The notes under the pieces are model-generated. The model searched no databases. It was not told the DNA's origin and was given only the letters and a program-made list of their open reading frames with translations. A DNA stretch of 64,000 bases, taken from Aegilops tauschii subsp. strangulata (Eukaryota; Streptophyta; Magnoliopsida; Poales; Poaceae). Both the position numbers and the translations under genes were made by a program. Location: positions 236,322,622-236,386,621 of the forward strand of contig NC_053039.3 of assembly GCF_002575655.3 (NCBI RefSeq), read 5' to 3'. Shown here piece after piece: positions 31,001 to 41,362 of the stretch (its first letter is position 1; every line of letters starts with the position of its first letter).

Positions 31001-34000
31001 GATGATGGTCATTTGATATTTTTGCGGAAAGATCAGATCTCTTATAAAATTTTATCGGAATTACAAAGCATCTCAAACATAATAAAAATTACATCGAGAT
31101 TCCAAGACCACCGAACGACCACTACTGCTGTCCGAGCGAGCCGCCGATGTGCTGCTGTCGCCGCTCCCTTACCGGAACCTGCCCTTTGCACAAAGGTCAC
31201 CACCCCAATCTGAATGTATTTGTGCATCTAAGTGTGGCACTAGGATTTATATAAATGTATTTGTGCATCTAAGTGTGGCACTAAGATTTATATGAATGAG
31301 TTATAAAACAGTTGACGGGCACATGTGATGTCTGAGCTGTATTTTATTTACTTTGTGACTTCTCTTCATCACCTAAGAAGCACGGATACGGGGACTGAGA
31401 CACAGTGATATGCATACGGGGACACGGGATACAGTATTTTATTTACTTTGTGGCTCTCTCTGGAACATTTGGAAGGAGAGGAACCGCCGGGTTTTCACCG
31501 GCAAGAGGATGACCTGCCGAGAAGTTGCCCACCTAGCTTTGACGGATATTCGCTTGCACAGATCTTGTTGCTTTCTCATTCGCGAGTAGTCCGCATGCCG
31601 CTGCTGTTGGGAGGCTCCCCTGCCTCCCTCATATAGGAAAATAGCCTTGTGTAAATTGTTTGTAACACCCTCTCTTCTTCTAGTTGATAGGCTGCACCCC
31701 TGCCAGTTTCTCGATTTTTTCATAGAGTTAAGACAAAAAATTAATGAGAACAATATCTGAATAGAGAACACTGCCCCATTTGTTGTCTCCCTTTGTCCTT
31801 TGTTCTTTTCAACTGCTCCTCCAGAGTCCCTAACAGCAAGCAGCAACAACAACAGTCAACAACTAATCGGTATTCAGCAGCAGCTCAAGTGTTCAACAGC
31901 AAAAAAATCAAGCAGCAACTGCATGGCAGCAGGGGGAAGCAAGCAGCAGCAGCAACATGGCCGCATGGGGAAGCAAGCAGCACTGCAGCAGCAGCTCAAC
32001 AGCAGGAAATCAGTCACAAAAGAGAGGTCACAGCAGACCACCTTGCCATCGGGAGAGCCGCTTGGGGGAAACGCTGGCGGCGGCGTCGAGTCCAGGCAGT
32101 GGCAGTGGCAAGTCCCGGCGGCGTCGAGTCTCGGCAGTGGCAGCGTCTAGTCCCGGCGACTGCGGAGGAGGCTGGAGCAAGGCCGTCTTCTGTATCGCTG
32201 GAGGTGGAGGAACACTGGAACCTGCCCGATGTTTGGTTTTCTATCGGGCCGTTATTGGGCTCCTGAGTCCCAGTCGTGTCCAAACCATATCTGGGCGGTA
32301 TCCTGTATTTTTTTTTCTTTTTATAAAGTTCAAAAAGAGTGGGATACTGCAGGATACGTGTATTGCGGTGTATCCAGCCGTGTCCTTGTGTCCCACCATA
32401 CTAGGACGGCCATATGGCACTTCTAGCCGTGTCTGTGCTTCTTAGCTCTTCACCAGTGAGGCAATGCCAGTAGCTTGAAGATCTTTTTTTCTCGAAACGG
32501 AGGCAAACGATTTGCCTCATCGATTAATTAAGAAGAGAATTGCCCGGTTCGAAGTGGATGAGCTGTCAGCTCAGTGGTCAGAGTGCAGTGCTGCCTCCTA
32601 GCCGGCGCGGGTTTGAACCTCGGTTCTTACACGGGTCTCACATCTCCTTCTCTATTAAAAATCAGTAGGGGCTTCTCCCCCTACTGGTCTAGTAGCTTGA
32701 AGATCTTGATTTGTGTAGAAATTGTATGTGGTCTTTTGGTCAAATCAAAAGGTGTTTGTGCTTTTTTAGTTTATAAAGTTGGAGTGGTTATTTAGTATTA
32801 GTGTTGTCTCTATATGTGAACTGATTTATTTTGCATGTCTAGTATGATAACAGATTCAGGTTGGAGAGTGTTTTTGTGTGAGTTCTGAGTGCTGCTTGTG
32901 TTCTCTAATGATACTGTCCCACCTTGTACAGAGTGACTGGAAAAATCTTGGAGTTGGAAACTATAACACAGTCCGAGGCTTCAAGAAAACGCTACCGCTT
33001 CTTAAGCCACTTCTCATTAACTACAACGTTCCAGGTAAATCTTGTGCGCAAATCTAGTCTTGCTTTTGACCCTATTCTGACCTTTTATAACGCAAACGTT
33101 ACAGTTCTGCGAAATTGACCTGAGTGATATGCTACCTCCTGCCTCATTGGCTCCATTCATGGATGAAATCAAAAGGCGTGAGAAACAAAGAATACAAACT
33201 GCCAAGAAGGTCTGATCTATTGCTTGGTGTTTGATGCTTTTATTGTTTTGTTAAAAATCATCATCATCCTGTGCATCTGTGGTTATTTCTGACGGTCTAA
33301 CTTCGGAAAAATGAGTTCCTATGTAGCAATTGGGTTCGGAACTGCAACGACGAGTCCTAACAGTGTTACATGTTTTTGTATCTCGGCTCCTGTTGCATAC
33401 AGCCGCTGCCTGGACTATCTCATCTGATTTTCAGTCTCTATCTTGTCGAGAAAAAAGAATGAAAGAAAAGGAGATATCTACACTTAACAAGTACTCCCTC
33501 TGTCCCAAATTACTCGTCGCAGAAATGGATGTATCTAGAACTAAAAAACATCTAGATACATCCATACCTGCGACAGGTAATTCGGGACGGAGGGAGTATA
33601 CAACATCAATTAATGGGGATATGTACCACCTAAGTTTAGCTTGGTAAAAGGTGCCCTACAAACAATACTGATGTATTCCATTTTTAATTTAAATTTGGTC
33701 AAACTTTATAAAGTGTAACTTAAGATAAACCTAATATGTGAAGTGAAAAACTGGAGGGAGTAGTTGGCAGGTAGCCATTTCTGTGAAATTGGTTTCTGAA
33801 GCAACCAAAGTATATTCAAGAGTAAACTTGGTACAGCCAATGGTTTTGTGTGTGCGTCTCTTTTCTCATAGTTGAGGGAAGCTAAAAAATGTTATTTTTA
33901 CCATTGCTGCTACATATACTATGAATAACTTGTTGTAAAGGCACATAACTATCAGTCATCTTTGCAATGGCATGTACAAAAAGGCCCCTTATTTATTGCT

Positions 34001-35037
34001 CAATATATTTTAAAACTTCAAACACCCATCCCGGTAATCCTGCGCCTGCTACTGCTTAGATGGAAGCTGACGAGTTTAAATTTATCAGGAATAAGATCGA
34101 TCTAAAATTTTGTTGTCTCATGCATGACAATACATTCTTACTGTTTTCTAGGAAGAAAAGGACAGGGTGAAGGCCGAAGTAGCCGCTGCTGCCCAGGAAT
34201 CTGCTATGCGTTTTGAATATACAAATTTCTCTCGCACTCAGAGCGATGTTATGTTCTCTCTCGATGACTTTGAAGGTAAATTTTGTAGCTCATTATATGC
34301 CCTTTGTTATGTTCATAACTGATATATCTTCACCATGGGCGACATCTAGAAATTTGGCCCAACCTCAGCCAGCTTGGAAATCCCTTCTCTATATACTCTC
34401 TCCGTTCACAAATATAGGAAGTTTTGGATATTTCAATATGGACTACATACGGACTGAAGTGAATGAACAAACACACTAAAACGTGTCTATATACATCTGA
34501 TTCAGAAAAAAGTTAGAACATCTTAATTGTGAACGGAGGTAGTATGTAGTACTGCGTACTATGATATTCCAACATTTTGTGTTCTCTTCATGTTTGCAAT
34601 TCTGCACGAGTGCCTTACACATTCTCACTGAAGCTCTGGGAAATAATGCTGCTGGACCATCAACGAGTCCACCGGCCGGTGAACGTAAACTTTTCTCCGA
34701 TGTTACACGGCTTGGTTTCGCGTCTGCGCTGGACTCGCCTCCTCTGAGAGCTGAAACTGGAGACACCAATAATGAAATCACAAGGGATCAAGGTACGCCC
34801 CACCATAACCAGGTCTTTTTACATATGTAATCTGTACTATTAAAATCCTCGCATAACTGTGTTGCTTGTTGTGCAGGGCCGGTAGCAGCGTCTTCCGTGT
34901 CCTTTGCCAGCATCCTATCTTCTACTAGAGCTTCTGCGGACAGCAGCGCCGAGATGCCTAAACCAAATGGAGTCGGAAAGGCGGGCAAGAAGCGCACCAA
35001 GGTGCTCTTATCGACCGGTGGTGGCCGCCGATACTAG
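25077..35037 (+). CDS. RNF10: RING finger protein 10-type E3 ubiquitin ligase, nine exons, 734 aa
   Basis: Exons inferred from splice sites and phase: 25077-25245, 26023-26066, 26194-27444, 27536-27624, 32932-33034, 33105-33209, 34152-34275, 34634-34792, 34877-35037. All introns are GT-AG and the phases join without a stop. The protein starts MSISPTESTRG with a Ser/Pro/Arg-rich tail. It has a C3HC4 RING at about residues 234-280 (CPICLESPLC, SCGHIYCFPC, CPLC), the conserved block FEYTNFSRTQ near the end, and the family's C-terminus LLSTGGGRRY. In animals RNF10 is the ligase that ubiquitylates 40S proteins uS3 and uS5 on stalled ribosomes. A similar role in plants is inference. The gene looks intact; intron 4 is expanded by repeats. 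Confidence 0.9.
25246..26193 (+). other. RNF10-like introns 1 and 2
   Basis: Intron 1 (25246-26022) is T-rich, with donor G|GTGAAG and acceptor TTTTGCAG. The tiny exon 2 (44 bases, 26023-26066) encodes part of DSVGFIGQSV. Intron 2 (26067-26193) ends AATCCCAG. No repeat is recognised here. Confidence 0.75.
28520..30165. mobile_element. Unclassified interspersed repeat in intron 4
   Basis: The left edge (CTAGCTAAATACCCGTGTCACGGG) and right edge (ACTTTAATACTAGTAATAAAGATA) resemble the ends of a common grass repeat class, but I cannot see matching terminal inverted repeats or a target duplication. The interior has no credible coding frame. The class is not determined. Confidence 0.35.
30312..30558. 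mobile_element. Degenerate Stowaway MITE (intron 4)
   Basis: It starts TA|CTCCCTCCGTTTC and ends GGGAG|TA. The left terminus is typical of Stowaway (Tc1/Mariner-derived) elements; the right terminus is poorly kept. Confidence 0.5.
31211..31296. repeat. Two-copy tandem repeat, unit about 42 bp
   Basis: ATGTATTTGTGCATCTAAGT with following sequence is repeated directly from 31253 with a few changes. A recent local duplication. Confidence 0.8.
31440..31745 (+). mobile_element. LINE 3' tail fragment (intron 4)
   Basis: One frame reads LWNIWKERNRRVFTGKRMT and then EVAHLALTDIRLH, the C-terminal end of plant LINE ORF2 proteins (compare the LINE relic downstream). Only the last hundred codons and tail remain. 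Confidence 0.65.
31793..32260 (+). repeat. CAG/CAA-rich low-complexity block
   Basis: It contains many AGCAGCAACAAC-type triplets, then GGCGGCGTCGAG-type repeats. Several frames are open because of composition. I see no domain and do not call a gene. The flanks show related sequence in opposite orientation (near 31375 and 32445). Confidence 0.6.
32469..32707. mobile_element. SINE-like insertion with 17 bp target duplication
   Basis: AGTAGCTTGAAGATCTT occurs at 32469-32485 and 32691-32707. The 205 bases between begin with a T-run and a LINE-type tail in minus orientation (32486-32545). They continue with a tRNA-like region in plus orientation, with a box A-like GCTCAGTGGTCAGAGTG and a box B-like GGTTTGAACCT (about 32567-32620). 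This looks like a tRNA-derived retroposon or a head-to-head composite. Confidence 0.65.
33494..33596. mobile_element. Stowaway MITE (103 bp, intron 6)
   Basis: TA|CTCCCTCTGTCCC...GGGACGGAGGGAG|TA. Good terminal inverted repeats, TA target duplication (33492-33493 and 33597-33598), and an interior that folds into a hairpin (GATGTATCTAGA against TCTAGATACATC). Confidence 0.92.
33668..33760. mobile_element. Degenerate Stowaway-like MITE (intron 6)
   Basis: The right end CTGGAGGGAG|TA and an interior of Stowaway type (TTTGGTCAAACTTTATAAAG) are visible. The left end is diverged. TA borders at 33666-33667 and 33761-33762. Confidence 0.5.
34396..34542. mobile_element. Stowaway MITE (147 bp, intron 7)
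   Basis: TA|CTCTCTCCGTTCAC...GTGAACGGAGGTAG|TA. It has terminal inverted repeats with a few changes, TA duplications, and the internal words GGACTACATACGG and GTCTATATACATC of the common wheat type. Confidence 0.88.
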
Positions 35038-36013
35038 AGGAACGCTATGCTGGAAAACATTTGATCATTTCCGTTGTAGCTCAAGAACAATCTGTATAGT
35101 GCAGAAGTTGGATTCCTTATTATACTGTTAAAGGAGTGTTGGTGTTTGTACATACCTAATTTTATTTTTGTGATGCGAGTCCTCCCCTCCCCCCTTCTCC
35201 GCACGGAAAATAATTACGCCCACGCATGCAGTCCGAAACTAGGAAAATCACAAAGTATGGTAAAACCTACTCTGACACATCGTGGTAATCGTTGTTTATA
35301 TGGTTGTTTAAGAGATTTTTATTCACTAAGTGTTGTTTATATGGTTGACACATCTTCTAATTTGTCGATATGAGAAGCAAATTATTGTGTGGAGGGATCA
35401 ATATATCTCACATAAGCCAAGTGTTAGATCCTGGGATTCTTCCTAGAATTCCAACAATTTTTTCCTTAATAGAATTCCAACAATTTCTCCCGCTCCTCAA
35501 TAGTTCGAAGAAATAGAGTGAGTACTAAGCAAGAATGATTTGAAATATGAATCATGTAATAATACAATAACTCTCTTATATTAAGCTTGTAATGTACCTC
35601 ACAGTTCAAAAGACTACGTTGAGAAATTCTCTTATCAATCACATGAATTATTATTATTGCAATATTTTGCTAACTGTAAAGATTGCTTCAGGGGAAGACC
35701 AAAGATTTTACGCGACTAGTCTGCCTGAAAAAATAAAAAGAGAAAAAGACTCGTTAAATTCTTCGCGCTCGTTCAAAATCTTTTGACCAAAGAAAAACCT
35801 GCTTATGACACGATTGCCTCTTTATCTTTTTATATATAGATATATTCTACGAGTTTATGACTGGGCCTAATTTCTCTATCGACCTGGCTCAGCCTAACTG
35901 TGTAAAGGCGCACATACGGCTGCATGCACGACTGCTTTTTTTGAGTGAGCGCGACATGAGAAGCCAACATCACACCTTTTTACATGGAGTTTTTTTCCAC
36001 TATTTTGTGCTTA
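35038..36013. other. 3' untranslated region of the RNF10-like gene, then unassigned sequence
   Basis: Roughly the first 150 bases should be the 3' untranslated region. The rest is AT-rich with no gene. A short direct repeat TAGAATTCCAACAATTT occurs at about 35433-35480. Confidence 0.5.
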
Positions 36014-36261
36014 CTCTGTCCCACAATACAGTGCATGTTAGTTTCATCGGAAATTAAGATTTATAGACTTCGATTAGGGTCTATTGAGAAAATTATATAT
36101 ATCTACAGTACCAAATATATACCATATAATGAAAATATATTTCATGACAAATCTAATGGCTTTGTTTGACATTCTATATGTCGATAAATTTCGTTAGAAA
36201 CTTGGTCAATGTTGACTTCGGAAAAAAATCCAATACGCACCATATTTTTGGACCGAAGGAA
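36014..36261. mobile_element. Stowaway MITE (248 bp)
   Basis: TA|CTCTGTCCCACAATA at the left and ATTTTTGGACCGAAGGAA|TA at the right are imperfect terminal inverted repeats. The interior has GTGCATGTTAGTTTCATCGG and CCAATACGCACC, words of a common Triticeae Stowaway family. Confidence 0.7.
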
Positions 36262-36289
36262 TATGACATAATCGCCGAAACCTAGAGAG

Positions 36290-37180
36290 ATGGCGAGACA
36301 CCCTTGCATAGGGGCAACTCCAACGTTGTTCATCAAAACACACATAAACGTCTGGACAATGCGGTCCTTTGGCCCATCCAACGTCGTGCATCAAATGTCC
36401 ATAGACAGGTCCGGACGTCCGAATTCAGCCAAACCGGAAACAAACTTGTGGGAGGTTTGGGGGATCCCGGACGCCCGCCACGTCGTACTCCGACAAACCC
36501 GGCCCACCCACCAACCCTCTTGGAGGCTTGTTTTCCCACTTCGTCCCTCCACCTTGCTTTGTATCCGCACCCAGTAAGACCGCCGCCTCTACACCACTCT
36601 GTCCACCGCCCAGTTCTTGTCGAACCACCACTGCTCCACCCAGGTGCCTTGTTCTTCACCACCGAGGTGTGGATCCATCCCCAACACATGTATCGTTCGC
36701 CCTAGCGAACGTCGTCCATGGCAGACACCACGCCGGGCAAGTGTTTGAGCAAATGCCATTGGGATTTTTTCTAACTTTCTCCTTGTTTAACATGAAGCAA
36801 GCATGATGGTGGGGTACTCAGTGAGGGAGGATGCATTGTTGTGGGACGCGTGGTTGGCCACAAGTGTAGGGTTTGTAGGCATGAAGCGAAGGACGGAAGG
36901 CAAGCCCTTCACATAGATGCATTGCTCGATGAAGCTCAAGGAGCAACCCGTCTGGGTGAACAACATGCATCAATGAAGAAATTCAAGCTCGAGGAGAGAA
37001 AGCACAAGATGAAGGCCGCTTTCAAGTAGTATGGTTGAATTTGGGATCGATGAATTCAAAAAATTTGTTGAACATCCGACACTCCTATTTGGTTTTAAAT
37101 GTATGGTTGAATTGCTATTTCGTTTATTTAAAGTGAGGTTGCATGACAGACATTTCATTTAGCTTTTTAAGGAAACATGT
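36290..37180 (+). mobile_element. Decayed PIF/Harbinger-like DNA transposon segment
   Basis: It begins with GGGGCAACTCCAACG, a start typical of this group in cereals. Near 36811-36870 one frame reads GYSVREDALLWDAWLATSVG, similar to the Myb/NAM-associated second protein of Harbinger elements, but the frame breaks soon after. The downstream part still shows EERKHKMKAAFK. No ends or target duplication are identified. Confidence 0.45.
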
Positions 37181-37186
37181 ACATGC

Positions 37187-38915
37187 GTCGAAGAGCGCTT
37201 AAAGAAACGGTTGAGCAGTTGGAAAAGTAAGTTGCTCTCTGTTGGAGGACGACTAGTTCTTGTCAACTCGGTATTGGGGATCCTATTTGCGTACCAACCC
37301 AAGACATGCTTATCGGGCTTTATGTATTAACGATTGGAAAGCGTCGAGGTATTTGTTCAAATAGATATAATAGTTGCAGAAACTATCCAAATCTAAAAGT
37401 AAATTACAATAATAATAATAATAATTCTAAATATAGGAAAGATAAAGAACCCCATTTTTCTAGTTCTTATGATGCACTGGGAGCTTATAGACAAAAACTA
37501 ATCAGTTTAGATAGTCTCTTGTGGCTACGATGGAACCTAGATCAACGCGTCATTGGGTCAAGAGAAGTTCCAATTGAAGTTCAATATGAATCTTTGGTAA
37601 GGAGATAGTGAAAAGAAAAAGTATCGGCTCACCTGGAGTGTGGTTTGTCAATCGAAAGGCCAAAGAGGTTTCGGCATTCAAGACCTCAAGGTCAAGAATG
37701 ACACCTTACTTAGTAAATGGTTGTTCAAGCTACTTAGCGAGGAGGGCGTTTGGCAAACCCTACTGCACAATAAATATCTAGGTCAAAATGCGGTGTCCCA
37801 GGCATATTGGAGCCCAATGGACTCACATTTTTGGGCTGGCCTGATGGCGGCAAAGAAGCATCATTTCCGCTTTGGGTCTTTCGCGATAAAGGATGACTCA
37901 AAGGTATGTTTCTGGGAGGGTAAGTGGTTAGGAAACACCACTCCCCAGGAACAATGTCCGGCCATGTACAACATTTTCCGCGATAAGAATGATACTCTTG
38001 CGAAAGTGCTTAGCTCCACACCCTACCCCTCGATGTATCTTTTCGGCGGGACTTGGTTGGCCCCCGACTTATGTTATGGCAACAACTGCTAACCCATTTG
38101 GAATCAGTTAACCTGACACAAGGGCGGGATTTGTTTCGTTGGAGTCTCACCACATCTGGGTCATTCACAATTGAGTCTATGTATCGTGCTCTTATGCACT
38201 CTTGAGATAAATAAACCTAGCAATGTAAGGTACCGCTAAAAACTAAAATTTTCATGTGGTATCTTGGAATGTGAGTTGTGTTGACAAAAGATAACCTCGC
38301 TCGGCGCAACTGGCATGGGAGTAAGAAGTGTTGTTTTTGTACTCATGGCAAGACGATCAGACACCTCTTCTTCCAATGCAAGTTTGCGCGTTCTACTTGG
38401 TCGGTCATCCAAATAACGTTCAATTTTTAACAACCACAAGTGTAGTCAATATTTATGGTCACTGACTTGACGGAATACCAGATAGGTTCAACATGCTAAT
38501 ACCAGATATGCACCCTTATTATGGTCGCTTTTTGACTATGTAGAAATGATGTTGTCCCCAGTGGCAAAGTTTCTTCTCCATTGCAAGTTATTTTGCGTTG
38601 TACTCTTTGGCTCCATATGAGGTCTATGCTGGATCAAATGGAGTACCAACCGGTGTTCAAGGAGATGTGTATGTGCTTGAAGCGAGTGACCACAGAGGTT
38701 TCCACTCAACATGGATGGCAGCGTAATCTCTGGGTCGGTCCACCCCTTCCTTCGACATTGGCACCATGTTGGTTTTATACGACTTTATTGTTGACATTAT
38801 GTCGTTTCATTTACCTTTTTGTTGGACTGCTTGTTGTTGGTTGTGTCCATCCTATCTATGCAGATGCCGGTGTGATTCGTATCCTCTCGATGCTACATTT
38901 GAGTTAATAAAAACA
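37187..38915 (+). mobile_element. LINE relic (C-terminal part of ORF2), split by plastid DNA
   Basis: From 37187 one frame reads [17 protein letters not shown] and [12 protein letters not shown], the region after the RT core. After the plastid insertion it resumes near 37597 with EKKKYRLTWSVVCQ and continues through FGIQDLKVKN, LLSKWLFKLL and HFWAGLMAAKKHHFRFG, then a zinc-binding region in broken frames (NLARRNWHG, CCFCTHG, HLFFQCKF, about 38294-38395), and ends near an A-rich tail at 38905-38915. Several stops and frameshifts make it inactive. Confidence 0.85.
37300..37595 (+). pseudogene. rpoC1: Nuclear insertion of chloroplast rpoC1 fragment
   Basis: The translation [55 protein letters not shown] and IEVQYES matches the chloroplast RNA polymerase beta' subunit of grasses, including the Asn-rich stretch typical of grass rpoC1. 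It has LINE coding sequence on both sides, so it is a nuclear plastid-derived fragment of about 0.3 kb, with no function expected. The frame is still open throughout. Confidence 0.88.
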
Positions 38916-39577
38916 CAATATGTATATGTAAGTCGCTTGAATTTGGAATATGCATCAGTCGAATTTCACGTGAAGGAAGGAACAAGAAGGAAAGGAAGGA
39001 GCTCGCTGGAGAAGGTTACCCCATCATCTATCTTAGGGGTGTGGGGGATGATGAGCTCGCCGGAGAAGGCTAATCCATTATCTATCTTAGGGGCGTGGGG
39101 ATGGTGCAAGTTCGCCCGAAAAAAACCAATCATCGTCGGGGCTAGAGGGATGACCAGGGGTGGCGGTAGCACGGCAGTGGGTTGCGGTTGGGGGTGGGGG
39201 GGGGGGGGGGTGTGGCGGCGACGACAGGCAGTTAGGCCGGTGGCAGTTGGTGGCTCGATTAGGGATAAAAGATGAACATGAAAACGTTTGGGAGGTATGT
39301 TGACCGTTGATGGGAACAAGAAACACTAAAGTTGTCGAACCGAATCGGAGGCCCAAAATATTCACCTGGATTTTAAAGCTTTTTTTTTTAGCGCTGTACC
39401 TGTACTCCTGTGGCAAACTCGGTAGAACAAGCTGTTCATCCCAGTCGCTTTTTTCAAAAAAAAGAAAAGAAAAACTGTTCATCCAGTCCAATCCACAGTC
39501 AAATTAACACGCCTGAATTAGAGAGAGACAGCAGGGTACATGCGGCACACGAGAAGGAGACACGCTCCACTCATCCA
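38916..39577. other. Intergenic repeat debris downstream of the SCL3-like gene
   Basis: It holds a two-copy direct repeat near 39000-39110 (CTCGCTGGAGAAGG...ATCTATCTTAGGGG, then CTCGCCGGAGAAGG... again), a 15-base G run at 39196-39210, and the 3' flank of the GRAS gene. A diverged copy of the same unit lies at about 41905-41940, on the other side of the gene. Confidence 0.6.
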
Positions 39578-41362
39578 TCACCTGGACCTGGCGCCGCCGG
39601 AGTGGTGGTACCCCGCCGGCCTCCACGCGGTGACGGCGTACAGCGGCTTCTTGTGCCAGCAGAGGAAGAAGCAGTGCCCCTCGGCGTCGTGCCTCACCTC
39701 GTACCCGCCCCACCCGCTCCTCTGCAGCAGCTTCCTCGCCTCCATGGCGCCGCTGTAGCTCAGCCCCACCCGCTCCATCCCCGCCGCCTCCATCCTCCCC
39801 GCCCACTGCCGCGCCCGCTCGTGCCGCTCCTTCCGCTCCCCGCCCTCGCACGCCACGATGCTCCTGATCTCCTCCCCCAGCACCGACCGCTCCACCCGCG
39901 CCCGCTCCGCCGCCGCGCTGCCCCGCTGCGCCGCCGCCGCGCGCTCCAGGCAGTCGAACAGCGACGCGTAGTAGTTGAGCGCCTCGTCGAACCTCTCGTG
40001 GAACGCCGCCCCGTTGTGGTTCGCCTCCTGCTCCGTCACCACCATGATCTTGGGAGACAGCGCCTTCACCGCCGACAGGAAGGACCCGATCTTGGGCCTC
40101 TGCTGCCCTCCCGCGGGGAAGTGGCCGCCTATCGGGGACTGCGGCGACATGGAGGAGAACGCGGACGCGTCGGGGCTCAGCTGTAGCCGCGTGTTCAGTT
40201 CCCGCTCCAGGAGCTCCCCGAAGCTGCTCGGGCTGGACCGCGCGATGATCTGGAGCGGGGTGAGGCCGCCCTGCCGCTTGCCTCCGGTGTCGTCGGCCGC
40301 GAGGAGGCGGTGCAGCTGCAGCGCCACGCTCACCGCGAGCGCCTCGCCGGACCTGACGCGGAGGTTGTGTCGGAGCGCGTCGAAGTCCATGTCCTCGAGC
40401 CTCGCTTCCACGGCGTTGAACTGGAACGGGATGTCGAACGCCTCGGCCTCCCTGACGAGCACGGCGGACATGCCAGCCAGGAACTCCTTGCTCTCATGGA
40501 CGGCGGTGATGCGGAGATTTGGCGTGCCGTCGCGCCGGCCGCGGAACGCGTGGAACAGCGCGATCCACTGCGCGGGGTTGGCGGCAGGGCCGGAGAGGTC
40601 GACGACGTGGACGAACCGCTCGCCCTCCATGGCCTCGAGGATGGCGTGGTTGGTGGTCAGGTACGCGAGCTTGAGGAACGGGAGCATGTCGAACATGTGG
40701 CGGCGCGCGGCCGGGACGAGGTGGGCGTCGTCGGAGCTCGACGACGACAGGAGCGCCCGCGAGAGCCCCGGCAGGAGCTTGAGCAGCTTGCAGGCCAGCG
40801 CGTCCGCGAAGACGGCGGCGAGGCGCTGAAGCGTGTGAGGCGCGTCCAGCGACGCGAGCTGCATGATGTGCTCCAGGCAGAGGTTAGCGCGGTCGAACTC
40901 GCCGGCGGCCACCTCGGAGGCGCACTGGTACAGCAGGCTGATGAGGCGCACGCTGCACTGGTCCGAGCTCAGCTCCTGCACCGACGTCCCCGCGAAAGCG
41001 TACGGCGTGGGAGAGTACAGCGTGGACGCCGGCGACGACGTCGCCGACGACATCACGTCCTCCTGCTGCTGCTGGCGCTGCGGCTGCGGCTGCGGCTGCG
41101 GCGGCGGCTGCTGCTGCTGGAACATGATGGATGCTATCCCACCCCAAGAACGCGGTTCCACTCCCTGCAGAGAGTAATTAAGGTTATCGGGTGAGTCAAA
41201 GCCATGGGCATTGTTCGACCCCGTTGTCCTGTTCGAAGCAACAAAAATGGCGAGGCCTCGAGTTCATACCTTCCGATGTGGTGAGCTTGTCTCTTGTGGC
41301 ACCTCGGGTCTCTCCAAGGCTGGACGCATCTGCGGCACGCGCAATGCCATCTTTGTCCGCAT
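39578..41362 (-). CDS. SCL3: GRAS-family transcription regulator, SCARECROW-LIKE 3 class, 559 aa
   Basis: Two exons are inferred: 41362-41270 and 41164-39578. The 105 bp intron has donor GGAAG|GTATGA and acceptor CTCTGCAG|GG and joins in frame. Without the intron the first ATG is 41126 (MFQQQQ). The N-terminus is Gln/Pro-rich. The GRAS domain follows, with leucine-rich region I (LISLLYQCASEVAAG), the VHIID-like VHVVD at about residues 216-220, the second leucine-rich and PFYRE-type regions (SPKIMVVTEQEANHNG), and the SAW end (about 516-545, CWHKKPLYAVTAW). No DELLA motif. In Arabidopsis SCL3 promotes gibberellin responses by opposing DELLA proteins; that role here is by homology. The region is very GC-rich, as in many cereal single-domain genes. 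Confidence 0.88.
41165..41269 (-). other. Short intron in the SCL3-like gene
   Basis: Minus-strand GTATGAACTCG...TTAATTACTCTCTGCAG, 105 bp. The 31 codons upstream (MRTKMALRVPQM...SSPHRK) join the main frame without a stop, which supports a coding first exon. A start at the fifth codon (MALRVPQ) is also possible. Confidence 0.65.

Larger units (their letters stand above)
27625..32931 (+). other. RNF10-like intron 4 (5.3 kb) filled with repeats
   Basis: This intron separates the exon ending MLPPR from the exon starting VTGKILELE. It contains a 68 bp diverged tandem duplication (27736-27868), a segment 28520-30165 that looks like an interspersed repeat with GTGTCACGGGAC at its left and ACTAGTAATAAAG at its right, a degenerate Stowaway element, a region of self-complementary GCGCTAGGCG words, a LINE tail, a CAG/CAA-rich block and a SINE-like insertion. 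Confidence 0.8.

Noticed and set aside
31793..32445. Frames of 116-162 codons in the CAG/CAA-rich block
   Set aside because: Several overlapping frames are open because of triplet repeats; none has a domain or splice context with the host gene.
32567..32620. A possible functional tRNA gene
   Set aside because: Box A and box B are present, but I cannot build a full cloverleaf, and the sequence sits inside a retroposon with a target duplication.
36304..36705. Overlapping 118-133 codon frames on both strands
   Set aside because: They lie in the C-rich part of the decayed Harbinger-like segment and look like composition effects.
39975..41194. Long plus-strand frames (284 and 294 codons) opposite the SCL3-like gene
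   Set aside because: They are Arg/Ala/Ser-rich shadows of a GC-rich coding region on the other strand and show no domain.
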